From: Methylacidiphilaceae bacterium UBA1321
GTDB lineage: Bacteria > Verrucomicrobiota > Verrucomicrobiia > Methylacidiphilales > UBA1321
DNA: 41,963 bases
NCBI GenBank assembly: GCA_002306945.1
Contig: DBTH01000072.1
Span: forward strand, 1-41,963
Direction: 5' to 3'
The position numbers were made by a program, and so were the translations under genes. Each line of letters begins with the position of its first letter. Position 1 is the first letter of the stretch. Below, one piece after another: positions 17,380 through 25,828 of the stretch. The notes beneath the pieces are model-generated. The model saw only the letters and a list, made by a program, of their open reading frames with translations. It was not told the DNA's origin and searched no databases.

Positions 17380-18588
17380 ATGAATACGAAATCCATCGCT
17401 CAACTCGCCCTCGAACAAGGGGGCGGCATCGTCCGTTTCGCTCCGAACTGGGTGCCCCGCTACTATTGCGTTCCGGGTCGCCGCATCAAGCTCCACCCCG
17501 ACGACTACTACGCGCTCGGCAGCAACCGCGGCGGATTCGACGAACGCTGGTTTGCTTCGACCACTCCGGCTGACAACGGCCCGCTCACCGCACCGAACGA
17601 AGGAATGAGCTTCATCGTGCTGGAAGACGGTGGCAAGACGCAGAAGATTCTTTTCCGCGACGCGGTGGAGGAACTTCAGGGCAAGATCATCGGCGAACGA
17701 CTTTGGAACCAGCATCGCGGATGGCCGATGTTTTCCAAATTCTTCGATAACATGGGGCCGCTGCCTCATCATGTCCATCACCGCGAACAGCACGCCAAAC
17801 TCGTTGGTCGCCGGGGCAAGCCGGAATCCTACTATTTTCCGCCCCAAGCCAATAACCACGGCGGCGATTTCCCGTTCACGTTCTTCGGGATCGAACCCGG
17901 CGTAACGAAGGAAACCATCCGCGAGACGCTCGTCAATTTCACCAAGGGTGACAACAAGATCACCAATTTCTCCCGCGCTTACCGGCTCGAACCTGGAACG
18001 GGCTGGGACGTGCCGCCGGGAATTCTCCACGCGCCGGGCAGCCTCTGCACCTACGAACCGCAGCGGAATTCCGACGTTTATGCAATGTACCAGTCGCTTG
18101 TCGGCGATCAGATCGTGCAGGAGGAATTGCTCTGGAAGGATTGTCCACCCGAACACAAGGGTGATTTCGATTATCTCGTCGACGTGATCGATTGGGAAGC
18201 CAACACCGATCCAAACTTTGTCGCCCATCACTTCGTCCGCCCGAAATTCGTCAGGCCGCAGGAGGAGATGGACGGTTACATCGACAAGTGGATCAGCTAC
18301 AAATCGAGCGCCTTCAGCGCCAAGGAACTCACCGTTCTGCCCGGTCGCACTGTGACCATCACCGACGCGGCAGCCTACGGACTCATTGTTGTTCAGGGCC
18401 ACGGCAAGCTCGGTTCCTGGTCAGTGGAATCACCTGCATTGATCCGTTACGGACAACTCACATCGGACGAATTCTTCGTGAGCGAGCAAGCAGCGAAAGC
18501 GGGCGTTGTCATCGCCAATCCCTCGCCGACCGATCCGCTCGTCATGCTCAAGCATTTCGGCCCAGAGAATCCGGATTTGATTCTTTGA
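17380..18588 (+). CDS. Cupin-fold sugar-phosphate isomerase-like protein (ManA-like)
   Basis: A 402-residue protein. The segment GPLPHHVHHREQHAKLVGRRGKPESYYF matches the metal-binding region of class I mannose-6-phosphate isomerases, here with HHVHHREQH; a later WDVPPGILHAPG fits the second metal/cupin strand. These enzymes interconvert aldose and ketose phosphates using zinc. The sequence is diverged, so the exact sugar is unknown. The frame is open far upstream inside the previous gene. I chose the ATG at 17380, 13 bases after that gene's stop, because the N-terminus NTKSIAQLALEQGGGIVRF looks natural there. Confidence 0.65.
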   Translation: MNTKSIAQLALEQGGGIVRFAPNWVPRYYCVPGRRIKLHPDDYYALGSNRGGFDERWFASTTPADNGPLTAPNEGMSFIVLEDGGKTQKILFRDAVEELQGKIIGERLWNQHRGWPMFSKFFDNMGPLPHHVHHREQHAKLVGRRGKPESYYFPPQANNHGGDFPFTFFGIEPGVTKETIRETLVNFTKGDNKITNFSRAYRLEPGTGWDVPPGILHAPGSLCTYEPQRNSDVYAMYQSLVGDQIVQEELLWKDCPPEHKGDFDYLVDVIDWEANTDPNFVAHHFVRPKFVRPQEEMDGYIDKWISYKSSAFSAKELTVLPGRTVTITDAAAYGLIVVQGHGKLGSWSVESPALIRYGQLTSDEFFVSEQAAKAGVVIANPSPTDPLVMLKHFGPENPDLIL

Positions 18589-18615
18589 TCGGATCGCGTT
18601 ATCAAGGGGAGCAAG

Positions 18616-19752
18616 ATGAAACCTATCCTCTGTCACGGTCAACTCTCGTGGAAAGTTCAATCCAGCTGCGTGCAAGCATTTGTCACGCAGTTGGGAGCAC
18701 AACTGGCTCCGGTCAAATTCCGGCTTGGCTCCCGCACTATCGAACCGTATTCGGTGTCGCCCTGGGCGGAGGAGAAAACCGAACCAGGCTTGTGCGGAAT
18801 GCTGCGCGCCCTGCGGGGGGATTTCTTCTGCCTGCCTTTCGGCGGCAACGAAATTCCCTTCCGTGGCGAGAGCCATCCGCCGCATGGCGAGACGGCCAAT
18901 TCGAAATGGAGTTTCGAATCGTTGCAAAATGACGAGGCGACCGCGACCCTGCACCTTTCTCTCCGGCCCAAAGTTCGACCGGGCCGGGTGGATCGATTTT
19001 TCACCCTGCGTGAGGGACACACCGCTTTTTACTGCAGCGATGTGGTCAGCGGAATGAGCGGCCCGATGGATATCGGCCATCACGCGATATTGCGTTTCCC
19101 AGACCAACCGGGCGCGGGCCAGATCAGCACCAGCCGGATATTACGCGCACAAGTGTTTCCATCGCAGTTTGAAGATCCGGCGCAACGCGGTTACAGCAGC
19201 CTCAAACCCGGAGCCCTTTTCAAGCAGCTCGACCGTTGTCCGGCACTCAATGGCGGTTTCGCCGACCTGAGCCGTTACCCGGCGCGCCGGGGATTTGAAG
19301 ATCTCGTCATGCTCACGCACCGCGCGGCGAAGGACTTTGCCTGGACGGCGGTGACTTTTCCCGAGGAACGCTATGTCTGGTTCGCATTGAAAGACCCCCG
19401 CGTCCTGGCGTCGACGATACTCTGGCTTTCCAACGGCGGACGGCATTACGCGCCGTGGAACGGTCGGCATGTCAATGTGATGGGCATTGAAGACGTCACC
19501 TCCTACTTCCACTATGGCCTCGCGCAATCGGTCAAAGCGAATCCGATCCGGCCCGGCAATATTCCAACCGTAGTGCAGTTGCAGAAAAAGCAACCACTGA
19601 CAGTCCGTTACATCATGGGCGTGGCGGCGATTCCGGCCGGATTCGACCGGGTCAAATCAATCCGGCGCGCGGAGGGGGCCATTGCACTGACTTCGAACTC
19701 GGGCAAGACGACAACCGCCTCTATCGACTGGAAGTATCTGACGCAATTTTGA
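18616..19752 (+). CDS. Galactose-mutarotase-like (aldose 1-epimerase-type) protein
   Basis: A 378-residue beta-rich protein. Segments such as FVTQLGAQLAPVKF, FFCLPFGGNEIPF, HGETANSKWSFES and DRFFTLREGHTAFYC follow the pattern of the mutarotase beta-sandwich, with the HGE-type turn and a central DIGHHAI segment that may supply the catalytic His. A good AAGGGGAG site precedes the ATG. It follows the ManA-like gene by 27 bases and probably prepares the sugar anomer used by its neighbours. The fold is a reasonable call; the activity is inference. Confidence 0.6.
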   Translation: MKPILCHGQLSWKVQSSCVQAFVTQLGAQLAPVKFRLGSRTIEPYSVSPWAEEKTEPGLCGMLRALRGDFFCLPFGGNEIPFRGESHPPHGETANSKWSFESLQNDEATATLHLSLRPKVRPGRVDRFFTLREGHTAFYCSDVVSGMSGPMDIGHHAILRFPDQPGAGQISTSRILRAQVFPSQFEDPAQRGYSSLKPGALFKQLDRCPALNGGFADLSRYPARRGFEDLVMLTHRAAKDFAWTAVTFPEERYVWFALKDPRVLASTILWLSNGGRHYAPWNGRHVNVMGIEDVTSYFHYGLAQSVKANPIRPGNIPTVVQLQKKQPLTVRYIMGVAAIPAGFDRVKSIRRAEGAIALTSNSGKTTTASIDWKYLTQF

Positions 19753-19786
19753 ATTGCCTGGAGCGGCGATCTCCGCACAGATAAAA

Positions 19787-19863
19787 TGGCGGAGCCAGCG
19801 GGGCTCGAACCCGTAACCTCTGCCGTGACAGGGCAGCGCTCTAACCGATTGAGCTATGGCTCC
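19787..19863 (-). tRNA. tRNA-Asp (GTC)
   Basis: The minus strand folds as a cloverleaf. The acceptor stem is GGAGCCA / TGGCTCC, the D-arm GCTC..GAGC, and the anticodon stem CTGCC / GGCAG with loop CTGTCAC (anticodon GTC). The T-loop is TTCGAGC. Discriminator G73 fits Asp identity, and CCA is encoded at 19787-19789, followed by TTTT. The outermost T-stem pair is an A-C mismatch. Upstream on the minus strand TTGCCA and TAGGTT are 17 bases apart and may be the promoter. Confidence 0.95.
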
Positions 19864-20148
19864 AAAAAAAGGACATCGGCTCAATCCTTGCGGAGTGAAC
19901 CGGGATGCTGAACCTAGAAAGTTTTTTGATTTGTGGCAATGTTTTTTCTCATTTTCTTTTGTCACAGCGGCCATCGCATTGCCCGGCAGCCGCTGAAAGC
20001 CGAATTTCGTTCCCGACTCCCCGAAAATCCGCCAATCTTCCTCCTGCTGCTCCTCGTGGCCATATCCCCTCGCTGATCCTGATACTGCCGTCAGCCGAGG
20101 CCAGCTCAAGCTAGCGACGCCAAATTAAACCTCTCCAATTCCTGTCAT
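19864..20148. other. Intergenic region with no recognised gene
   Basis: The 285 bases between tRNA-Asp and the small membrane protein show no credible reading frame. The part next to the tRNA probably holds its promoter. Around 20040-20085 there is faint likeness to the core of the structured repeats at 34541 and 37108, too weak to annotate. Confidence 0.4.
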
Positions 20149-20790
20149 TCAATCTCTAAGGAAGTAATACACGTCTTTTTCCTTCTGCAATATTCTGCAG
20201 TAAGAATGCGTCTCGGAAGCTAACGGCTTTCCATCTCGGGAAATCACAAATCCCCAATGTCCCAATCCTCCACCCCACGCCACCTCAAGATTACCCGTGT
20301 CTGTAAGCAATAGATAACTTGGCGGCATAGGATGTTTACCCGGCCAATTTAGGAATGGGTATTGGGCTATCAACTGTACTTTGAGAGATTCTGGCAGCGT
20401 ATTGCCCATGAGCACGTCTTTACCGCACCTCTGGAAAGCATCCGCCGAGAACTTCCGCAACTCGTCATATCCCGCATCCTTCTCCAAACGATGCTCCACA
20501 CCCAGAACGGTGAAATACCCAGGCGTATGCCAAGGTAAATTCCATATAACGCTTCCCACTAATATCACCACTACCAAAGAGCTTGTCGTAAACTTGAGAT
20601 TTCTCCTCACAAACAGCGTAGTAATAAAACAGGCAACCAACGCAAGCAAAGCCAGCATCGCAACAGAAAAAGAAATGATTCCAGAAAGAAGCCATATACC
20701 AGGATCTATGCGAATCAAATAGCCATCCAATTTGCACAAGCACACCATCCCCACACTCAGCACCGATAGAGCGATGACGATGATTTTCAT
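20149..20790 (-). CDS. Membrane protein of unknown function
   Basis: A 213-residue protein I do not recognise. It has three likely transmembrane helices in the first 95 residues (IIVIALSVLSVGMVCL, IWLLSGIISFSVAMLALLAL with a following FITTLFV stretch, and SLVVVILVGSVIW). An extracytoplasmic domain of about 115 residues follows, with WGGGLGHWGFVISRDGKPL as its most distinctive segment. It starts three bases after the U32 gene stop and is probably cotranscribed with it. The base composition is more AT-rich than its neighbours, which may point to transfer. Confidence 0.6.
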   Translation of the reverse strand: MKIIVIALSVLSVGMVCLCKLDGYLIRIDPGIWLLSGIISFSVAMLALLALVACFITTLFVRRNLKFTTSSLVVVILVGSVIWNLPWHTPGYFTVLGVEHRLEKDAGYDELRKFSADAFQRCGKDVLMGNTLPESLKVQLIAQYPFLNWPGKHPMPPSYLLLTDTGNLEVAWGGGLGHWGFVISRDGKPLASETHSYCRILQKEKDVYYFLRD

Positions 20791-20793
20791 AGT

Positions 20794-23292
20794 CTATTCA
20801 ACCGCCAGCGTGCCTTTGGTGACGCCGAGCTGGTTGAGGACCTTGATGCGAGAGACGAGCGTGGCGGCATCGATGGAACCGCTGAAAAGATCCTGATAGG
20901 CGGTGAGGACACGGACGGCGTCATCGGGTGATTCGTTGAGGAATTCGATCCGAAAGGCGCGTGCGCCCGCATCGAGGAATTCGCGGAGGTAGCTTGCGCC
21001 GCTCTGGGCCTGGCCGTTGTAGACGGTGTTGCGACAGCCGACATCGGCTTTGACCGGGTGGCGCATGCCGATACGGTCGAGGAGTTCGAGCTTGTGCTCT
21101 TCGCACGGGCGTCCGCAGTTCGTATAGTCGGTTCCTTTGGAGAGGAACGCGGCAAAGACGCAGTGCTCCATATGAAACATCGGGATGTGCTGGTGGAGCG
21201 TGATCTCGAACCATTCGGGCGGGGCGGCCCGCAAGAGGGACAATACCTGATTGGCATTCAGATCGTAGGAGACGGTCATGCGTTGAAGTCCTTCGCGCAT
21301 GAGGAGCGCCGCGCTGAGAGGATTCGACACATTGAGCGAAAAATCGCCCAGTCGCGGCAGCGGGCTGTTGCGGAAATAATCGATGGCTCCCAGATTGCGA
21401 ACCAGCACGCCGTCCGGCGCGTAGGATTCGATCAACTGGAAGAAACCCTGTTCGCCCGCTTTCTGAATGCGCGGCGTGGCGAGGGAAAGTTTCGCCTCGG
21501 CACCGAGTTTGCGCACGAGGGCGACGGCGTCCTTGTAACGGCGCACATCCTCAAAGTCGGCATAGAACCGGCGCAGACCGCAACTGTGTGCGGCTTCGAT
21601 TTGTTCGAGCGTGCGGCAAAGGACGGCAATCTCCGGTTCTCCCGCAGCAGGAGCTTTACGTTGCGCGGCGATTTCGACCAGACGACGTTCGAGCAGGGGC
21701 CGCGTGGTGGGAACCTTCAACGCGCCTGTCTTCTGCGCGGCAAGTTTCGATTCGAGCGCAGCGACCAATTCGCGGCGCAGGCGATTGAGTTCACTGACGG
21801 GCAGGATGACACCGGCAGCGAGATTATTACGCAATTCGCCGAGTTCGAATCCGGTTTCACCGAGCCGACCGAACTGGTCGCGGAGTTTCTCAATGGTGAG
21901 CGGTTGCTTGCGCGCGACATCGAGCGGCATTTCGGATTCCAACACGGCGAAGAGGCCGAGAAGTTCCGCGCGCACCTGCATCTTTTGTCCCGCCGCTCCG
22001 GAAACAGTGAAGTTCACCGTCTTGCGTGGAACCGCAATCTCACCCTCGAACGAGCGACGGAGTTCCTTGTCGAGTTGCGGATCGTCGGTCTTCCAGATGC
22101 GGTCACCGACGCGCAACCTGGAGAAATCGATCTTGCCGTATTGGAAGAAACATTTTTGACCGCGAATTTCGTACACGCGACCGCCCTGTTCCTCGTCGGT
22201 GTCGCCACCGGTGTCGAACACGAGACCGTCCCCCGGCTTGACCGGAGTTTGCGGTTCGCATTCAACAAAGTCGCGGCCGATGTAACGGATGAAGCCGACG
22301 AACGCGCCGCGCTTTTTGCCGTACCGCCCATGAACGAGTTCCTGGTGGTTAACGCCGCGAATCCAGCCTTTGTAGAGGCCGCGGGAGAAAACCATTTCCA
22401 GCTTGTAACGATCCTCCGCGCTTGCGGGAACTTCCGGCAGCGGTTCGGTCGAGGGAGCGGCCACTTGCGCAGCCCACGCGGCATCGATGGCCTTGCGATA
22501 AACATTCGTCACGGCGGCAACGTACTCGGGCGCTTTGAGGCGACCTTCGATTTTAAAGCTCGCGATGCCGAGTCGGATCAACTCGGGGATTTCCCCAATC
22601 GCCGCGAGATCCTGCGGGGAAAGAAGGTAGCGGCGGTCGCCAAGATCCTTGAGCGCTCCGTCAACGAGGAGTTCGTAGGGCAAACGGCACGCCTGGGCGC
22701 ATTCTCCGCGGTTGGCGCTGCGCTGGCCGAGGGCTTCACTCGTCAGACATTGGCCGGAATAGGCGACGCAGAGCGCGCCGTGAACGAAGACTTCGAGTTG
22801 AGGAGCGTCAGCATCGTCGAATTTTTCGAGTTCACGAATGGAGAGTTCCCGCGCCAGCACGACGCGGTTTAGGCCGAGTCGTTTTGCAAAAGCCACGCCC
22901 TCGGGCGACGTGAGTGTCATCTGCGTGGAAGCGTGAATCGAGAGATCGGGCACCACATCCCGCGCGAGCGCGGCGAGTCCCACGTCCTGAATGAGAACCG
23001 CATCGACCCCGGCCTTGGCTAGCGTAATGAGATAACGCTGCGCCTCGTCGAGTTCATCGGTGAAGACGAGGACATTGAAGGTGACGTAGGCTTTGACGCC
23101 GCGCTGATGAAGAAAATCGATCAACTTCGGCAGGTCGGCTTCGGTGAAATTATCGGCCCGCAGGCGTGCATTGAACCGGGACAACCCGAAATAGATCGCA
23201 TCCGCTCCGTTGGCCACCGCCGCGCGGACGCATTCCCAGTCTCCGGCCGGGGCAAGGAGTTCGGGCTTCGTGGCAGATGGCGGAATAGGCAT
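20794..23292 (-). CDS. U32-family protein (RlhA/TrhP-type, long form with DUF3656)
   Basis: An 832-residue protein. The N-terminal barrel begins KPELLAPAGDWECVRAAVANGADAIY, typical of U32 proteins. Four cysteines at 175, 182, 198 and 202 (CVAYSGQC ... GECAQAC) match the iron-sulfur site of RlhA, which makes 5-hydroxycytidine in 23S rRNA. The middle part fits DUF3656. A second U32-like segment near the C-terminus has further cysteines (HMEHCVFAAFL, NCGRPCEEH, DVGCRN). This is the long form of the family. Older annotations call these peptidases or collagenases; a role in RNA hydroxylation is the better-supported view for RlhA-like members. The exact target is inference. Confidence 0.85.
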   Translation of the reverse strand: MPIPPSATKPELLAPAGDWECVRAAVANGADAIYFGLSRFNARLRADNFTEADLPKLIDFLHQRGVKAYVTFNVLVFTDELDEAQRYLITLAKAGVDAVLIQDVGLAALARDVVPDLSIHASTQMTLTSPEGVAFAKRLGLNRVVLARELSIRELEKFDDADAPQLEVFVHGALCVAYSGQCLTSEALGQRSANRGECAQACRLPYELLVDGALKDLGDRRYLLSPQDLAAIGEIPELIRLGIASFKIEGRLKAPEYVAAVTNVYRKAIDAAWAAQVAAPSTEPLPEVPASAEDRYKLEMVFSRGLYKGWIRGVNHQELVHGRYGKKRGAFVGFIRYIGRDFVECEPQTPVKPGDGLVFDTGGDTDEEQGGRVYEIRGQKCFFQYGKIDFSRLRVGDRIWKTDDPQLDKELRRSFEGEIAVPRKTVNFTVSGAAGQKMQVRAELLGLFAVLESEMPLDVARKQPLTIEKLRDQFGRLGETGFELGELRNNLAAGVILPVSELNRLRRELVAALESKLAAQKTGALKVPTTRPLLERRLVEIAAQRKAPAAGEPEIAVLCRTLEQIEAAHSCGLRRFYADFEDVRRYKDAVALVRKLGAEAKLSLATPRIQKAGEQGFFQLIESYAPDGVLVRNLGAIDYFRNSPLPRLGDFSLNVSNPLSAALLMREGLQRMTVSYDLNANQVLSLLRAAPPEWFEITLHQHIPMFHMEHCVFAAFLSKGTDYTNCGRPCEEHKLELLDRIGMRHPVKADVGCRNTVYNGQAQSGASYLREFLDAGARAFRIEFLNESPDDAVRVLTAYQDLFSGSIDAATLVSRIKVLNQLGVTKGTLAVE

Positions 23293-23356
23293 AAGAAATC
23301 AATAGTACCATCAATGGCTGCCAGCGTCACGAGAAGTTACTGTACTGCCGCAGTAA

Positions 23357-23497
23357 GGGGTGCATGACGCCGAAGTTACCAGACAGCGTGAGCGCCGGGG
23401 TGTGTCAAGCTTCACGGAATATCTAGCACTTGCTCTACATTGTCTACGGATTTTGATGACCTTAAGAATCAGCGGTAACTTTGGTGTCATGCACCCC
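23357..23497. mobile_element. MITE-like element with 24-bp terminal inverted repeats
   Basis: Left arm 23357-23380 and right arm 23474-23497 are inverted copies that match at 22 of 24 positions; both begin GGGGTGCATGAC at the outer end, apart from one difference. The 93-base interior has no reading frame. GCAGTAA (23350-23356) and GCAGCAA (23498-23504) flank it directly and may be a seven-base target duplication with one change. It lies between the divergent U32 and larB genes, so it may affect their promoters. A long-range hairpin with a regulatory role is the alternative. Confidence 0.6.
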
Positions 23498-23567
23498 GCA
23501 GCAAGAGTAAAAACTTGCCTGTTTGGTAATTTCCATTTCTCCAGTTGAAAAAATCGAAAACACAGCG

Positions 23568-24311
23568 ATGATTATTCCTCGCCGAATGAACAGAAAACCA
23601 AAGACTTCCACTCCACACGGACATCACGTACTGCCCCAGGCCTATGCCGATCTCGGATTCGCCAAGGTCGATCTCGCCCGCCGCAAACGCCAGGGCCAGG
23701 GGGAAGTCATTTTCGGTATGGGCAAAACCCCCGTCCAGACCGTCGCCATCGCACGAAAACTCGTTGAGAACGAAGGTTTCGCCCTCGTCACCCGCGTCGA
23801 CAGGTCGCAGGCCGAAGCCCTTCTCGAAGTCTATCCGAAGGCGTTCTGGAGCGAAGCCGCCCGCATCGTGCGCATCGGCAAAGTGTCGCCAGCCCGTCCC
23901 CTGCCCGGCTTTATCGGTGTCGTCTGCGCCGGAACCAGCGACCTGCCCGTTGCCGAGGAAGCCGCCGTCACCGCTGAATCGTTCGGCCAGAAAGTTCGCC
24001 GCATTTACGACGTCGGTGTCGCCGGTCTGCACCGACTGCTCGCACAGGAGCCCGATTTGCGCCGTGCGCGCGTCCTCATTGTCGTCGCTGGGATGGAAGG
24101 CGCCCTGCCCAGCGTCGTTGCGGGACTCGTCGACCGGCCCGTCATCGCTGTTCCCACCAGCATCGGCTACGGCGCCAGCTTCGGCGGCATCACCGCTCTG
24201 CTCGGAATGCTCACTTCCTGCGGATCGGGCGTCACTGTGGTCAACATCGACAACGGTTTCGGCGCGGCCTTTGCCGCTGTGCAGATCAACCGCCTTTCGC
24301 ACACCCGGTAA
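23568..24311 (+). CDS. larB: LarB, pyridinium-3,5-biscarboxylate mononucleotide synthase
   Basis: A 247-residue protein. LarB carboxylates and hydrolyses nicotinate adenine dinucleotide, the first step towards the nickel-pincer nucleotide cofactor. The motifs fit: YADLGFAKVDLARRKRQG, GEVIFGMGKTPVQ, and the PurE-like C-terminal domain with VVCAGTSDLPVAEEAA, YDVGVAGLHRLL, and the glycine-rich PTSIGYGASFGGITAL. Start choices are ATG 23568 and ATG 23586; a TTG at 23523 is less likely. The N-terminus is short for the family. LarC follows after 50 bases; LarE and the LarA racemase are not in this window. Confidence 0.9.
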   Translation: MIIPRRMNRKPKTSTPHGHHVLPQAYADLGFAKVDLARRKRQGQGEVIFGMGKTPVQTVAIARKLVENEGFALVTRVDRSQAEALLEVYPKAFWSEAARIVRIGKVSPARPLPGFIGVVCAGTSDLPVAEEAAVTAESFGQKVRRIYDVGVAGLHRLLAQEPDLRRARVLIVVAGMEGALPSVVAGLVDRPVIAVPTSIGYGASFGGITALLGMLTSCGSGVTVVNIDNGFGAAFAAVQINRLSHTR

Positions 24312-24361
24312 ATTTCACCCGCAACAAATCCCTTTTCCGAACATCAACCCCTGAATCACCC

Positions 24362-25807
24362 ATGAAAACCCTCTATTTCGACTGTTTCTCCGGCGCAAGC
24401 GGCGACATGCTCGTCGGCTCCCTCATTGATCTCGGCGTGAAGCTCTCCGCCATCGAATGGGAACTCGGCAAGCTCGACCTGCCCGACAAGTACCACCTCC
24501 ACGCCAGCCACGAGGAACGTCAAAGCATCACCGGCATCAAGTTCACCGTCCACGACGAATCGCTCCACAAATGCTGCGGAGCCTCTAGCCACGGAGAGGA
24601 GCACGTTCACGAGCACACGCACGAGCGCGAGCATGAACATCTCCACGAAGAACAACATCATCACGATGAACAGGCTCACGAGCACCACCACCACGATCAC
24701 GAGGAGCACGAACATTGCGGACATGACCACGGCCATGAACATCACCACTCCCACGAAGACGCGGACGATGGCAGCGAATTCATCCACGAGCAGGGTGCGC
24801 CGCATGAACACGTTCATGGCCGCAGCTATGAGCAGATCCGCCAATTGCTCTCCGACAGCGGTCTGTCCGATTTCGTCAAGGAACGTTCCCTCGCCGTCTT
24901 TCACCGCATCGCCGTCGTCGAAGGCAAAATCCACGGCATCGAACCCGAAAAAGTCACCTTCCACGAAGTCGGCGCGCTCGATTCGATCCTCGACATCGTC
25001 AGTTTTTGCATCGGCATCGAAAAACTCGGCAAGCCGCGCATCCTGGCCAGCCCGCTCGTCGATGGCACTGGCTGGGTCGATTGCGCCCACGGTCGTTTCC
25101 CCGTTCCCGCGCCTGCCACTCTCGGATTGCTGACCGGAATCCCGATCACACAAAGCAGCGAACCGCACGAACTCATCACCCCAACCGGTGCGGCCCTGTT
25201 GGCCGAATTCAGCGAAAGCTTCGCGCCGTTGCAAAATTTCAAAATCGAAAAGACCGCTTACGGCCTCGGCACACGTCAGTTGAAGTCCCGCCCCAATGTC
25301 GTTCGCGCCCTGCTCGGCGAAACTGACTCCGCCCCCGCATCTACCGCACCCGCCACAGCCTCCAGCGACGAACAGGATACCGTTGTCATCCTTGAAACCA
25401 ACCTCGACGACCTGCCCGGCGAATTGATCGGCGACGCGCAGGAAAAGCTCTTCGCCGCCGGCGCGCTCGATGTTTTCTACCAGCCGATCCAGATGAAAAA
25501 GAACCGCCCCGGCGTGTTACTTTCAGTGATCGCCACTCCTGCCGACGCGGGCAAACTGAGCGAATTGATCCTCACCCGCACATCGGCCTTCGGCGTGCGC
25601 CAGACCACGGTTCAGCGTTTGAAACTCCGGCGGGAAATCAAGACCGTGCAGACATCCTTCGGTCCAGTCGAAGTCAAATTCGGCTACCGTGGCGATAAAC
25701 TCGTCCAGGCCGCGCCGGAATACGAATCAGCCAGGAAAGCGGCGGAAGCCAAAAACGTTCCGCTTCAGAAAGTCTACGACGCAGCACGTCACGCGGCGGG
25801 CTGTTAA
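24362..25807 (+). CDS. larC: LarC, nickel insertion protein with His-rich insert
   Basis: A 481-residue protein. LarC inserts nickel into the pincer cofactor. The N-terminus LYFDCFSGASGDMLVGSLIDLG and the later FHEVGALDSILDIV, DGTGWVDCAHGRFPVPAPAT and TPTGAALLAE are family signatures. The C-terminal LarC2 part (ETNLDDLPGELIGDAQEKLF) is in the same frame, so no programmed frameshift is needed, unlike the lactobacillar gene. Residues 77-131 contain 26 histidines, with further ones to 152, a likely nickel-storage or nickel-binding insert. It follows larB by 50 bases. Confidence 0.92.
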   Translation: MKTLYFDCFSGASGDMLVGSLIDLGVKLSAIEWELGKLDLPDKYHLHASHEERQSITGIKFTVHDESLHKCCGASSHGEEHVHEHTHEREHEHLHEEQHHHDEQAHEHHHHDHEEHEHCGHDHGHEHHHSHEDADDGSEFIHEQGAPHEHVHGRSYEQIRQLLSDSGLSDFVKERSLAVFHRIAVVEGKIHGIEPEKVTFHEVGALDSILDIVSFCIGIEKLGKPRILASPLVDGTGWVDCAHGRFPVPAPATLGLLTGIPITQSSEPHELITPTGAALLAEFSESFAPLQNFKIEKTAYGLGTRQLKSRPNVVRALLGETDSAPASTAPATASSDEQDTVVILETNLDDLPGELIGDAQEKLFAAGALDVFYQPIQMKKNRPGVLLSVIATPADAGKLSELILTRTSAFGVRQTTVQRLKLRREIKTVQTSFGPVEVKFGYRGDKLVQAAPEYESARKAAEAKNVPLQKVYDAARHAAGC

Positions 25808-25828
25808 AATCCCGCCCTATCCACTTAT

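Noticed and set aside
17356..18402. 348-codon open frame on the minus strand
   Set aside because: Antisense shadow of the ManA-like cupin gene; no signature of its own.
20040..20085. Possible third copy of the structured repeat core on the minus strand
   Set aside because: Only scattered likeness (GATATG- and GAGGAGCA-like bits), with no ordered set of the five blocks and no clear arms.
21058..22872. 604-codon open frame on the plus strand
   Set aside because: It is fully antisense to the U32 gene, which has clear family motifs; GC-rich codon use leaves the opposite frame open.
24356..25234. Apparent membrane protein antisense to larC
   Set aside because: The hydrophobic Val/Met/Leu run is only the complement of the His codons in the LarC insert.
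24362..25807. Programmed frameshift in larC, as in lactobacilli
   Set aside because: Both halves lie in one uninterrupted frame here.
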